Assembly: GCA_907165065.1 (NCBI GenBank)
Contig: OU015533.1
Location: 24,568,578 to 24,632,577, forward strand
Reading direction: 5' to 3'
DNA: 64,000 nt
Source of the DNA: Caprimulgus europaeus
Lineage: Eukaryota; Chordata; Aves; Caprimulgiformes; Caprimulgidae
A program made the translations under genes and the position numbers. The notes beneath the pieces are model-generated. The model worked only from the letters and a program-made list of their open reading frames with translations, had not been told where the DNA came from and ran no database searches. Positions 33,258 through 46,109 of the stretch are shown one piece after another (position 1 is the stretch's first letter; every line of letters begins with the position of its first letter).

Positions 33258-36200
33258 GGTTAACCATGTAATAACATGCATTATTTCACAGTAACTACGC
33301 AGGGACTCAAGTCAACGGAGTATGCTGCACAAATGGAGCAAATCATTGGTAAGCTAAAGAGGTCTGAGTGTTTCAAGGAGTGACATGAGTTTTATTACAT
33401 GGGTGATTTTCAGGTTTTTATTACTAGCCTCAGACGTTTGAAGCAGAGCCATAACACCGTTGGAGGAGCTAAGGAAGAAGCTCTCAAGCCTATCCAAGAA
33501 GCTCCCAAGCACAGAGGCAGCGGCTCTCATGGGTACATTTACATCCCTTTTAACTGTTCCCTCTGCACAAGGCAATGCAGAAAGCAGATCGTTCTTGTGT
33601 TCCCTCAGAGCAAGCATTAAACTTTGTTTGGTCTCTAAACAGCCAGACACTGTAGAAAGATTTTTAAGCCCTTGTATTGTGCAGCTAGCAGGACCAGCTT
33701 CAGATCTACTTTAAATAAGCCATCTTGCCTACAAAATACAGACCTTGTACTTTGCTTAAGAACCCACTGACTTGTACTCCAGACACCAAGGACATGAACA
33801 CAAAGTGCCAAAGAAAATGAGATAGATTACTCAGCCAATCAAGCATAGACCATGGAAGACTTGTAGTCCAGCACACTGAGACCGCGTTTTTAAACAGACT
33901 TGGACAAAGAAACCATTAAGAAATACAAAATAAGGAGATATTGCTCTATAGTTAATGTAACAGAGAATAATGTTTTGATTAATGCCTTCCCATTACTGTA
34001 TGGACAAGCTAGATTGTGTTACAGGATTATGGGCTGAGTTGGTAACACAAATGAAAAAACATGCTCAAAACTGCAGTAACAACAATTATGGTTCAGGAGT
34101 GACACCACTAGAGACAGCGGAGACAATGTGATGAACTGTAGCTCTCTAAATAATTATTAGTACCTAATTGTTCATATATATTTGAATTTTTAAATTAATC
34201 TGTTTTCATGTTTCTACTTGTGTTCAATTTCCACACTGAAGTAATGGCATGTCTACTTGTTAAAACATTCACAGAAATAATCCACATTGAGAAGCTAAAC
34301 TAAATTTCACATCCTGGGCATCCTTGACCATCTGCTCACAGTCCACAGGTCAGGAAGTTATTGAAGTAATTTGACAAAATTTCAGTTAGCAATTAAATTT
34401 GTGAAAATCTCAAGACAATTGGCAACAACTTGCAAGCTGCAAAATATGGCAGTTGAACCTAAGAAGCATACAGATAAGATTTGTGGAAGTGTTTCACTAC
34501 CACAGGAATGGACCCAACATAATGACCCAGGAGGTCCCTGAGTATCATGTGTCCCGATCAGCCTGAATGACAGGCTCTGCTCTGTATGCAGCAGCACACA
34601 ATGCTGTACTTTAAAATGCTTCTCTTAATCTTCTGCAAGGGAAGCGGCTGACAGAGCATCTAAAACAAATGGTTCTAAATCTTGCCTTATTAGTCTTAAA
34701 TGCACTTACAACCAGCCCCCCCTCTATGTTTCTCTGTTGCTGTTTAAACGTGTGCACATTATTCTCATTGCTGGAAAGATACGGTAGTGCTTCATGATGC
34801 TCTCTCTTTCTGTTCCAATGCTGCATGGCAGTTGCTCTCTTTAGGCCCCAGCTCTTACCTACATCTGTGCTTACTGAAGTGAGACTTTAATTTGCTACAC
34901 CACGCCAAGGTATTAATAGACAATTATTTATTGTAAATCTGAACCATTTATACTGTTTACTGGCTGACACAATGTAAAATTTTGATCCAAATGTTAATGT
35001 GTCCATGACATTGCATAATTCTGTTCCACACCAAGGTTTTTCTTTTCTAAATGAATCGAACTTGCAAAATGAGGAAATAGAGTTTTTAATGGATGAATGA
35101 TTTACAGTCTCAAACTTATAACACTGCTTACTAGTACAAATAAGGGAAAATTGACTAATTAAAATAGCACAGCAAATTAGAAAAATTTAGGATTTTACTG
35201 GAGGCAGAATTAGAGGAAGAAAAATGGAAATAAGTTGCAAAGTACTTAAAGGGTAACTGAATACATTTTATGTTAGTCATTTTGGGGAAATTATATTTTT
35301 TTAGTGGGCATCTTTGAAACAAGACAGGCTTATAAACATCCAGTTGAGTAGAGCACAGATAAAAATGACCTATTCATAAAGAACCATATGGATAGAAAAG
35401 CACATCAAAGTCTCCAAATGTCTGGTCAAATTACTTTTACAAATATTTTTTGCAGTAATTAAAAAAAAAAAGAAAAAAGCTTTATATATAGGCAATTTTC
35501 ATTACACAGAACACATAATTTCAAGTGTTTGCCTCCTTAAGTTTAGATATCAAGCCTTTAATGCAATCTAGACGTGGAATCCTCTTTACTTGATACCTGT
35601 AGGTATCTTCAAAATACAGATGTTTGAATTAAAGTAATATTTTTCTAGAGCTCATTCCTCTTGGCTTTTTCTACTGAACCATGCTATTAAGTTAATCTTT
35701 TTCCAGCTTTGCGAGCAGAGAGATTGTTACGATAAGGAGTTATAAAGCAGTTCTAATTAACTCTCACATAACTATATTCAAGTAATAATACCCAGAACCT
35801 GTGGTCAACTCAACCTACAAAAGACATTTAAAGCCTTTGTAATATTTCAGCTTATAAGGGTAAGATTACAATGGAAACAGCTCTACCAGATAGACTAAAC
35901 CTAATTTTGTACCAGAATACATTTAACCAAGAGAAAAAAAAAAAAAAAATACCATTCCTTTCACCCTGGAAAGGTGCCCTTGTTAAAGACTTCATTTAGG
36001 GAACCTCAGAACAGCTCCATTTTTCCCCTTTGTTTTTGTTTGTTCCAGATTTGGCAAACACATAAAAGGCTCCAGATATCATTCTGGGATAGCAGAAACC
36101 CCAGTAGTGACACTACATAAGTACTGGTTTTACTAATGTGGCACAGATTTGTGGCTGATAAGCTACGATCCCATGGAAGCAATGGTAAAAGGTGAAGAGG

Positions 36201-37399
36201 TAAGGAGATGCATTTCTGTACATTGCAGCAGAATAAAAGCAACCAGTGTGACTTTGCACACTGCATAAAGGAAAATGGACACTCTGCCATGGGTCTGAGG
36301 GCCATGAAATAAGTGGAAATGGGAGTACACCTGTAAGTCTCAAGATAGCGTTGATACAGATATTTTCAGAAACTTTGACAGGGATTTTTTTGCACCTAAA
36401 CTGCAAAAATCAGGCTGAAGAGGGAAATCAACTAAATTACTTTTCCTTTTTCATTACTACTTTAAGAAGAAATAATACATAATTGTGACTGCATGTCTTA
36501 ATGGCCTCATGAACCTAACCATTGCGTTTGCTGTTGTCAGTAGACTAGCGTCCTGGGCGAGGCTTTGCAGTAGCAGCGAGGCTGCTCAAACACCAATTGC
36601 TTCTTTAGAAAACAAATATAAGAACAGTTATTTTGAGGCTTGTTATAATACCTTGTAAAATATGACTGCGATATACAGGAATTAGCATGCAGCCAATGAC
36701 TCCAGTGACAAAGATAATGCCATTGTGAAGCTGAAAGAAATGAAGAACAAGCAGAATTTTGACTACCATCCCTCCATCCAAGTACAACAAACAGAGCTGT
36801 CCCAAACAGTCCCTGCTCCTGCTATGAATTAGACAAATTTTCCTTTTTGTTTAATTTGTATTCATACTGAGATGTCTTTCTGAGCTACCAGGATACAGGC
36901 TACTGATGTATACTAATGACAGGATGCAATTTTTATTATTATTGTTCTATAACACAAAATAGTCTAACTACGTTTTGTTTATTAGTCATAATACACAATG
37001 AGAGAAGACCCCAGAATGGCTCTTTTGGAGACTTCACATGCTAGGCTGCAAATGTGTGTCAACAATAGTACACATTTCTGGTTTCATAAAATGTATTTGC
37101 ATAATATGAAATCATAATCCCAAACGTGCAGTAAAAGGCCTATGAAAAATAGTTACTTCTCATATACTACACAATGGTTGATTTTAATCTTCACTGTCTC
37201 AGATGTGAGATGGGTTATTAGGGATTTTTTTATAATGGGAAAAAAGCCTAGCCTATCCCACAGAATTAAGTCTTGCAAAATGAACCAATTGAACAAAAAC
37301 CTTCTGTAAAATGGAAAAGATGGTTTGCTGGTAATTTGCATGCACACTTAATTTAATATACTTCCAGGCTGAGATGTTGCTTCCAATATCACATCAGAG
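33258..37399. other. Long non-coding stretch
   Basis: A-tracts lie at 35461-35471 and 35934-35949 (16 A) without a recognised retroposon body. Overlapping frames on both strands at 33354-33714 and 36006-36406 show no domain signature. A small CpG-bearing patch (tagcgtcctgggcgagg, then cagcgaggctgc) lies at about 36545-36585. Confidence 0.5.
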
Positions 37400-37631
37400 A
37401 CTGAAATAAACAGGAAATGCCGGCAGGTCTGGCTGCACAGCACTCCAGGGGCCTGTGCATGTGAAAATGTGCAATGGGAGTGGAGCAGAAATTAGCTCAG
37501 AGTAGAAGTCACTAGCGCTGGGAAGCCATCCTTCGGGCTCAGAGGGAACCTTTGCTAGAACGTGATGCTTTCATATTCCACTGTCCTATGAATTCCAAGA
37601 CAGTTTCCTCCCAGTCTGATTGCAGAGACAG
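37400..37631 (+). other. Candidate untranslated first exon or promoter-proximal segment
   Basis: A 0.23-kb segment with more GC and several CpGs (tgccggcagg, tagcgctggg, cttcgggc, gaacgtga) ends in gattgcagagacag|gtaagt, an almost perfect splice donor at 37632. No long open frame spans it, so an untranslated or lncRNA exon would fit best. No TATA box or clear start is visible, and the left limit is only where the composition changes. Confidence 0.3.
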
Positions 37632-38801
37632 GTAAGTCTGTTTTAGTGTTGCTTCCATTTAACTGCAGCCACTTGCAGGAAAAGATTGACTAGCTAGTTG
37701 TAACTCTCCGGTGTCGTAACTAAGGCTGTATGTATGCCACAGCTATCATTTCTGTAAAGGGAAACGAGGTTTTCTACTTTTCTTCTTTATAAAGAAACAG
37801 GGTATTTTTCACCCTGACTGGCTACTGTGATATTTATTTAGACAATTTGACTTTTGAGCTGCTTTTGCTACACATACATTATCAAATGATTAATGGTTAA
37901 TTAGCATTTTGCTAATGGAAAATAAATTTAATAGGAATGAGTGAGTGCCATTACATTCCCCCTTTTAGCTCAAATTATCACATTTGCATTTTTATCAATA
38001 AAAATCTATGAGTTTTCTTTTTGCTATGCCAAATTAACAGTCTTAATTATATTTAAGGGTCCAGTCCTTCAACAGATACTGTCTGGTATCCTGCTGCACC
38101 CACACCTGTCCATTGCACCTTGCCAGCTCTGAAGTCCTCTTCCCTTCCTTAAAGCATTGTTCCTTGGTATATGGAAAACCTCAGAACTCAGTTTTCTACC
38201 AGAATTTCTGAGCTCTGACTCCTCTAAGGCCTGTGTTGGCTTGTTGAGACACTTAGCTCATTGCAGATGAGTGTATTTGAAATTATTAGGATGTTCTGTT
38301 TGATGGGGTGAAGGGGAGAAATGAGTCCTCACACTAAGATTATCATTAACATTTTTACACAATAAAGTGGCTTTTAAATTAAAGGAGGTGGAAGTCTCCA
38401 GGCAAATAAATATCAACCTATTTTTACACTGGAGTCTTCTACTGATTTATAGACAATCAGAAAAATGTACTTTGTATGGCTGCTAAGAATCACAGCTTGT
38501 CTAGTCACAATCCAGTACTCCTGATTTCATCTGAGACTTAAAACAATAAAACAAACTCTTCTTAGCACAAAGAATGATAGAGTTAGTCTTTTCACTCACC
38601 TGCCCTGTATATCAAAACAGACAGCTAATCCAGGTGAATCTACCTACATTTGTCATTGCTAGTGAACACAAAACATACAGAAGTCACACAAAGGAATATA
38701 ATTCCATCTTTTTAAGGTTTCATTGTGTTATGATTTATTTATCCGGAAGGAGGGTTTTTCAGACACAGCTATGAATGCCGTGCTGTGGCTATGAGTAATC
38801 A
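37632..38801. other. Non-coding sequence with homeodomain-type motif cluster
   Basis: At 37886-37916 the plus strand reads aatgattaatggttaattag followed by cattttgctaat. It contains several TAAT/ATTA cores and a 7-bp inverted repeat (attagca/tgctaat, 37900-37916). AT-rich motif clusters of this sort occur in developmental enhancers but also by chance in AT-rich DNA. Confidence 0.35.
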
Positions 38802-38986
38802 ATGAATGAGAAAGTCAGCAGAAAGGGGAGAATGCATTTTAACAGTGATTGTTTTTTTATGATGAGTTTGTTTGTGCTGCTCATCAGAGCTGCGCCAAGC
38901 CATTTTCTGAGGAGGCCCACTGTCATCTTCTTGTCATATGCAGCAGACTCTAGGAACAGAGTAATTTCCAACACTGGGAATGGCAG
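38802..38986 (+). other. Candidate exon ending at a strong donor
   Basis: A 62-codon frame (starting MNEKVSRKGRM) runs up to aatggcag|gtgagtaa, a good 5' splice site at 38987. A possible acceptor, gggtttttcag, lies at about 38752-38762, which would make the exon longer and interrupt the frame. The product is unrecognised. Confidence 0.2.
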
Positions 38987-39960
38987 GTGAGTAATTTAAA
39001 TACCTATCTAAAATCAACACTTTCAAAGCCTCCTCAGGTTTCTTTCACCAGGTGCCTTGTTTGGGGATGGATTAAGACAGACATTGCCCAGTTAACGGAA
39101 GCATTCAGTCACATCAGTGTTTCATCCACATTTTCACAGCTGAGAAGATTGACACATGCACTGAGTGGCACTGGGGACATGCCATCAGCCAGAGTTTGCA
39201 CAAAGTCTGGAACCATACTTGAAAGAAGTGAGATATTTCTGTCTTTCAATAGAAGGGAACCTCTGCTATTGCTCAGGGTGAGAAAGGACAGATGCCATCG
39301 CCCATTGTGATGACTGGGTGAATCTACACTGCCCGAGCTCCATCTGGAAGCATTGCCTAACGTAATTATTTCTCCCAAGTGACACTTACACATCTTAAAA
39401 GGATGATATCCTGACCAACTACCACTCCAAAGAAGAGACAGAGCATTAGAGGTGGAGGGAGAAGGGAAGGTGTGATGTTGCATCCAAATAACCTTAATCT
39501 GGTCCTGACGTTGCCTAGGGAGAAAGCACTAGGGGAACAGGATGCAATGAAAATGTGATTTAAACAGTTTTTTAAAAGCCTGGGGGATAAAAATAGTTCA
39601 TTGTTTTCATTCATGCTGCTGTTGACATCAGGAACAGGATCTATTTCACATATCTAAGAAACACTGAAACTTGTGTATTTTGTTGTAGGGCATCTGACTT
39701 GGAGCCAAATGTGCTTCCATCACAATTTAGCAAAGGTGGGGTTTTTTGTCTCCAGCAGTGGTAGAGCTGCAGCAATGAGGGTAATTCTGGTCTGCCTTAC
39801 CAGCATGCAGCCATCTGGAAGTCAGCAAAGTTTACAGGAAAGTAGAATTTGGCTCTACAGCAGACAACCGTGTTGTACTCTCAGACTTGATGTGCTTCAA
39901 ACCTATTGCCAGCAAAACTCAAGAGTTGGAAAACCCAGGCTCCCTTTTTGCACATGAAAA
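38987..39960. other. Non-coding sequence
   Basis: Open frames on both strands overlap at 38987-39614 (up to 124 codons on the minus strand). Their mutual overlap and lack of motifs argue against coding. Confidence 0.45.
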
Positions 39961-40045
39961 CTATGGGAGCAATTAATGGCACTTAGACTTCCAACTCCCT
40001 TATTTGTAGGCACAAGTAGGTAGTTAGACATCTAAGTAGCAATAA
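39961..40045. repeat. Possible remnant of old interspersed repeat
   Basis: The string tatgggagcaattaatggca, then cttagacttcc, ttgtaggcacaagtagg and gacatctaag, resembles decayed reptile/bird elements built on the motif TAGGCACCTAA. Identity is low. Confidence 0.3.
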
Positions 40046-43000
40046 AGAAGAGCACAAAATTGCTTGCACAAAAAGGAGTTTAAAAAAATCATGCAATTAA
40101 AATATGTGACAAAGACTCAAAAGGAGGGAGATTATTTAAAATGGCAGACAATTAAGACAAACCTAGAAATGGATAAAGTTTTCTACAATCGCAGTTTCAA
40201 GTTCAATTTTTTTAATGATAATAATTTACAAGAATAAACAAGAAGATAACAGCAGGAATGTGATGTACAGAAGTGAATTTGGGCTAAAAATAGCAAACAA
40301 ACTTTGTAATGGAGTACAGTTGAGAGGTATATTGCTACCTTTAAATATTAAGCTATTCCTGTAAGGTGCCTTTTTAAGGTGTGATGTAATATTTTTTGCT
40401 CATTTTAATAGAAATAATAAAAATCAGATACTAAAAGGATATCATTACTTGGAGGAGTAAGAAGAATTTAGATCTCCTGCTCTTAACAGAAGAGAACACC
40501 AACCAAGCTCTGCTGCTGTACCTGAATCAGCAAGTCACCATTTACTTATTTATTTTTAACCACATGGGGTGAAAAGTAGTGATCTGTGTTTCAGGTGAGA
40601 CTGATATACATGTGAACTCTGCGTGTATATAGTTAAAAACTACTTTATTTCTGGCAAAAATAAATAGCTGGCAGTAACTGAACTCTCTTCATTGAAAGAA
40701 TGCTATAGGGCTGGATATAGCCACTGCAATAGTGCAATAAAATGAGATGAGCTTAACACTACCAGATGGTACCCTGTACAGTGCCTGAAATAAAATGGAG
40801 AATTAGGGTGCCCTAAGGTGTGCACAGGGAAGGCAATTACACGAAATAAATGGGCCTCAGGCCTAGATGATGCTCAAGTATGCTACACAGGAGACAGATA
40901 GTACATCTGGTGAACAGATTTTATCACACACTGGAAAGCTATAAAGCATGCCGTTGAATTTCAGATCTGGGTTTCACAATGACATTTTACCTGTGTTGGT
41001 ATTCAGTGCTGTTTATTTTTAAAGGTGCTGTAATCTCAATGATGTGTTTTAAAAGCCTTCTTAACATTGTTTTCTGACGTGCCCCATTTTTTGGACAGAT
41101 TGATGTAACATGATGCTTTTTCATGGACAAAATACAAACTACTTTGGCTGTAGACAATCATGTTTTTATTTAATATATCACATTGCTGATGTGATTTTAG
41201 TAATATGGTTATACTTGTCAGCACTCACTGCTTGGGAGAAAGCCAGTATGTTTTTTAAGTTAACTCCCACTTCTCCATTTCATTGCAAGGTCTCACTGTC
41301 TATAAACCAGCAGAAATGCCTTGAGGTTTAAAGCAGAGAGATTATGCGAGGAAATCTAAGTAGACTGAATCAAAGAGATATCTTATTCTTATCTCTGGAA
41401 GAAATTTCACTTATTTTTGTAAAATTCCTGCTTCATTTGACATTAAGATCTTTTAAAGTTTATGTTTATCACAGCAGCATTCAAACTGTTAAAGGTGCTG
41501 ATGAGAGCAACATTCAATCTGTGGTGCTGTGACTTTTTTTTTTTTAAATGAGGAAATCATTTGGAGCTTTCCTCAGACTTCACTGCTTTTGGTGTTTCTC
41601 TCTCTAATCCCTTTCCTTTCACTTCTCTCATACAAAGCTATCCAGGGGAGTAAAAAATGCTATGAAACTTGCATAAAAGGAAAAATTTGAGAGACTGTAA
41701 GGTGAATGTTCCTGACAGAAAGATCTATGGGCTGTGAAATAGTGTCTCTATGGAAATGGTGAACGCTTCGTTCTCCCGAGACATCTAAAATTAGAAGAAA
41801 CAAAGAATTAATACACTCTGAGGATATAATCCTGTTCTGGCCCCCTGTGGACAGACTAAATATTTCTAATATCAAAAACCCTGCATGCTATTGTTATTCA
41901 TAATGCAAAACTACAATTTAATAAAATTAAGAGTTTGACTTGAGGCTTGCTTAAACAAGAAAATTTACTCATATTGGTATAATTATATCACTGTAGTTGT
42001 ATCAGTATATCTCAGTGCTACCTCTCTAGTAAGTGCCTTATTTGGGTTATTGTATACCAATTCTAAAAGCCACAGAGTACAATAACATGGGTAAATTTCT
42101 ACCCTAAACTCACCTGCTGGAAATCTTGTAATTATTAAGTTCTAGTTGGAGGAGAAATGTATAAATGCAGGCATGATGTGCCAGATTCCCACTGAAGTCT
42201 ATTGGCAGCTGAATATGCCATAGAAGATAGATACTGATGGCAGAAGCGAAGTGTCACTTAAAACACAACAGTAGCCTCACTTGCAAAATGCAAGCAAAAC
42301 TGTCTTGTGTTCAAGGCATGGAAAAACTAACTCTTTTAAGTTTGTTGCTTATGTCTGAACAGTTTCAAACCAGGACTGTTTCTAACCCCCTCCTCAACAT
42401 GTTTGAATTTACTTGCTATTATTATTGTAAATTAGTATCGAAAGACAGGAAAATTATGGGAAAGTTTTATGGGATTTTCTCCAAAGTTAACTAGTTACTT
42501 CACCAGAGTCCTTCCCCTGAGAGTACATCTACTGCATAAAATCATGCAAAACTTCTGGTCCATAATTTGGCGCAATATGCAGTAGAATTTTGAGAAGACC
42601 ACTTGGGAGTTTTCTTAATTGCAGGGAATTTACCACAGTCGCTATTGAGAGGAAGCAGGGGTTTGTAATATTTTCATACTTCAATTAAAATTGTGGCACC
42701 AACTTTGAGTTTTGGGTATCAGCCTAAGCAAATTTTCAAGGCTAACAAAGGGTTATAAAATACATACACTGACAAGCCATTAAATAGAGCAGTGCAGTTG
42801 GGCAATACTCTGTGTACAATTAGCACTGCCAAATAGTGCCTTTCAACCATCAGTTATTCAGCTTGCCCTGCTATGTCTGCAGTTCTGTATTTCACTAAGT
42901 GACAGTCCTGAATGGATCTTTAATAGGCTGCTGGATAGGAACAACCCTTTAACTAAGCAAGAAAGGAAGAGCTGAAGAAAATAAATGTGAGGAAGGGAGA

Positions 43001-45719
43001 AATAAAAAGAAGGGAAGAGAAAGATTCTCGGATTGCACAGATATTCTCCCTGGCCAGCTGCATAGCTTTGCAAATCCCTTCTCCCACACACACACTGTGC
43101 CCAGCCCAGAAAGGAGTCTCATCAGACAGAATTTCTGTTGTTTAGCTTCAGTCTAAAAACCTTACTTATTTTCTAAGTGGCAGTGACCTCTATTCTGCAT
43201 TGGTAGAGCTACAGAAATCATGAAAGGACAAGAGTAAGACCTCCCAGAGAGACAACATGGGTGGATATAGCTCCTCCATAATGATCTGCCTCTAATACCC
43301 ACTACTTGCTGATTTGACTACTGAAGACTCCAAGTAAAGACAGAGAGCTAAATCCTCTTGTAGTGTAAATTGTGTGACCTTCAATACACTCAGTGGTGCT
43401 GTGCCAATTTACAATGATTAAGGATCTTGTCCTCGGGGCTATTCCCATGGAAACAACGTTCCAACTACTGAGGGCTCAGGATGGGATTCAGGTGGATATA
43501 GGATTCAGTTGCCATTGCAGGCATCCAACTTCAAAATTTAGATCTTCAGTTGCCCACATCCACACACAATCTCCCAGCCATCAAAACCCCAGGGCACCTA
43601 AGCTTTCAGGCTTACCTGTGCCTAAAGTTCTGGCTGTACTCAGACTTCAGCGTTGATCGTCCTGAGCACCCTAAAATCAATCTTGTGCCAAAGCCCCAGA
43701 GGGTCTCCAACACCAGGATTACCTCATGCTTCTGCAGCTCCATCCAACATGCAGGTGATATTAGAGTGTGTGCAGCACACACATGAGCAGGAGTACAAGC
43801 AGGAGTAAGAGGTGGTTTTACCCAGCCAGCGGCTGGCACATACATCCAGCACTGAAAGCCTTTGTGTCTGCCTGACAGTGCTCCACCAGAGCCACACAGC
43901 AGTTCTTCGTCCAGTTTTCATTTTTCCATCTGTTTAGGTAACACAAACTACTCAGCATTTGGGGGCTGAGCTGCACCGCCCAGACGTGACTGAGCCTGTT
44001 ACACTTTTTCTGCTTCCCGAATGGCCGACCCAGTCAGCTGTGCACAGCAGTGCCAGATTGAGCCTGGGACAGAAGATTGTGCAGGTCATTTTACATTTAT
44101 GCATGGGCCTGTGAGATTCAACTGATTACTGGCTCTTGATGACAGCGAGCACAAAAGGGATATAATGATAACTAAAATTAATTCCTGTAGAAATTAATGC
44201 AACTATTCAAATAATTTTTTCAGTCATTTTTCATTCACACCTTCCTGGCTGTTACAGCTCTGCCATGAATACAATTTTTTCATTTATGTAATTCATGTTT
44301 ATATGACTTAAATACAGTACAGTTCACTCAACAGAAAGGTTGGTGGTCTGAAAAAGTTCTTTGCCAAAAGAATGAGCTCTAAAAGGAGTTTACTGCTAAA
44401 TAAATATCCCAAGTTGCCATAAGCAGAATATTAACAAAATCGCAGATTAGTTGTTTTGCAGGAGGTGGGTTTTAAACATGATGGAATAATGTAAATAAAT
44501 GAAATATCAATACCAATTACTTATATGCATTCAAGACAGCACTAATGATTATTACAAAGAATGGGCTAACTCTCAGTAATGTTATGGAAAAATGGAATCA
44601 CTTCACTGTGTAACTGATGTTTAAAATATATCCTCTAAAGAACTGCAGGTTTACCAGTTTGGTATCTACAACATGCAAGATAATAAAAATACCTAGAAGC
44701 AAAGCAGAGGTAAAGGGACATTGAATTGCTCTGCTCTCTGAATAGGAGAGGGAACTGAACACACTTTTGTTCATTTGGACTCATAGTGCATTAAAGGAAA
44801 GTACAACTTTGAGAATGTTTGCATATTACTTATGAATCATTATTAACCTATAGAAATACAATATGATAATATGCCAAAAAGAAATAAATGCGTATTGGTT
44901 GCTTTCTACATGATTAATGCTTCTTTCCATCAGACACATACATTTCATTTTATTAAAGATCACATTTCTGATTGCAAGAACTTGATCATAAATAAAGCAT
45001 GCAAGTGGAAGTTGGAAATCTTCTAATATTAATGACAAGAAAAATGGATTTATTGAAGTCACCTGCAGTTCATACATACATAAGCACATAAAATGATAAC
45101 CCAACAGAAGGTATCATCTCAAACTTGGGAGAAAATATTCTGGTTTTTAAATAGCTTAATAACAATAGCAGTACATTTAGAGAAAATTCTGTCTTCTGTG
45201 GCTAAAAAGAGCACAATAACAGTGATTTATCAGCTACTTTCTACCCTGTCCCTCTGTCTAGGAATTATAAAGTCTGTCTTCACTCATTCAACTCTGAATC
45301 CAATACTGATGGACTTCAGTGTAATGCTTCTGAACCCATTTATTTTTTGCCAGTTTGGAAATCAGGGGAAAAAAAAAAAAATAAAATAAGAGAGGCTGTT
45401 GAATAAACAAAAGACTAAGCTAATCAAATGGGGTTCTCTGTCCAATGAGCTGACACATGGAAAATCTAGTGTATTACTGAAAAGATTTATAGTTCTGAAA
45501 AGCATAATTAACATGACAATAAACAAGGAGAACTGAAACAGGGCTTCATGTAAGATAGTATAGTGTTGCTGAGACTGCATAGGTAGTGTAAACATGATTA
45601 AAGCATCCAGCAAAACTGCTGAGGAATTTTCTAGAGCAGTACAGGGCTGGTTAAGATGAAAAGCAATTAGAAAATTCCTCACTAAGGCCAGTGGGCAGCA
45701 GAAATAATACAGTTGCACT
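40046..45719. other. Long non-coding stretch
   Basis: A T12 tract lies at 41534-41545 and an A13 tract at 45369-45381. A perfect gtgtgtgc-a-gcacacac inverted repeat is at 43766-43782. The 43.40-43.90 kb patch is GC-richer, with overlapping short frames on both strands and cacctaag-type phrases that may be old repeat. No gene is recognised. Confidence 0.5.
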
Positions 45720-46109
45720 GTGGAAGGCATCTGTGAGAAAAGCTTATTTTGTGAACCCACCAATAGGTTTCACATCACCCATATGAGGCTGCCCGCCTGT
45801 TTAGCCCACATGGAAAGTGAGAACAACCAACCTGCAGCTCCATCCCCTACACAGCACACTCAGGGCTGGTTCACATATCCTCAAGTAGCTGTTGCCTCAC
45901 CAGCAATTTACTCCATCAAAGCTGCTTACGGCCACCCGACTCTTCCCGTTAACCACCCTTTCACAGTGACCACAAACTCAGCAGCTCAGAGGAACCGTCC
46001 CTTGCCCAGTCAGTATCAAAAAGAACTGGGCCAGTGCAGGTGGCCATTACTCCTGGCACACGTTGACAAAGTACAGAACAGACAGGGCAGAGCTGGGAGG
46101 TTCAGAGGG
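45720..46109 (+). other. Candidate exon-like open frame ending at a splice donor
   Basis: A 134-codon frame starts at 45720. It is P/T/Q-rich in its middle (for example NNQPAAPSPTQ), unlike the hydrophobic chance frames elsewhere. The sequence ttcagaggg|gtaagtag supplies a donor beginning at 46110, 15 bases before the frame stops. Local GC content is raised and includes CpGs (cggccacccgactcttcccg). No domain is recognised and no acceptor could be fixed. It could be a lncRNA exon or chance. Confidence 0.25.

Noticed and set aside
35934..35949. Poly-A tracts (1462, 11030, 35934 and 45369) as processed-pseudogene tails
   Set aside because: No gene-like or retroposon body or target-site duplication was recognised next to any of them.
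39109..39614. Overlapping minus-strand frames of 124 and 82 codons
   Set aside because: They overlap each other and a plus-strand frame, carry no recognisable motif, and have no consistent splice boundaries.
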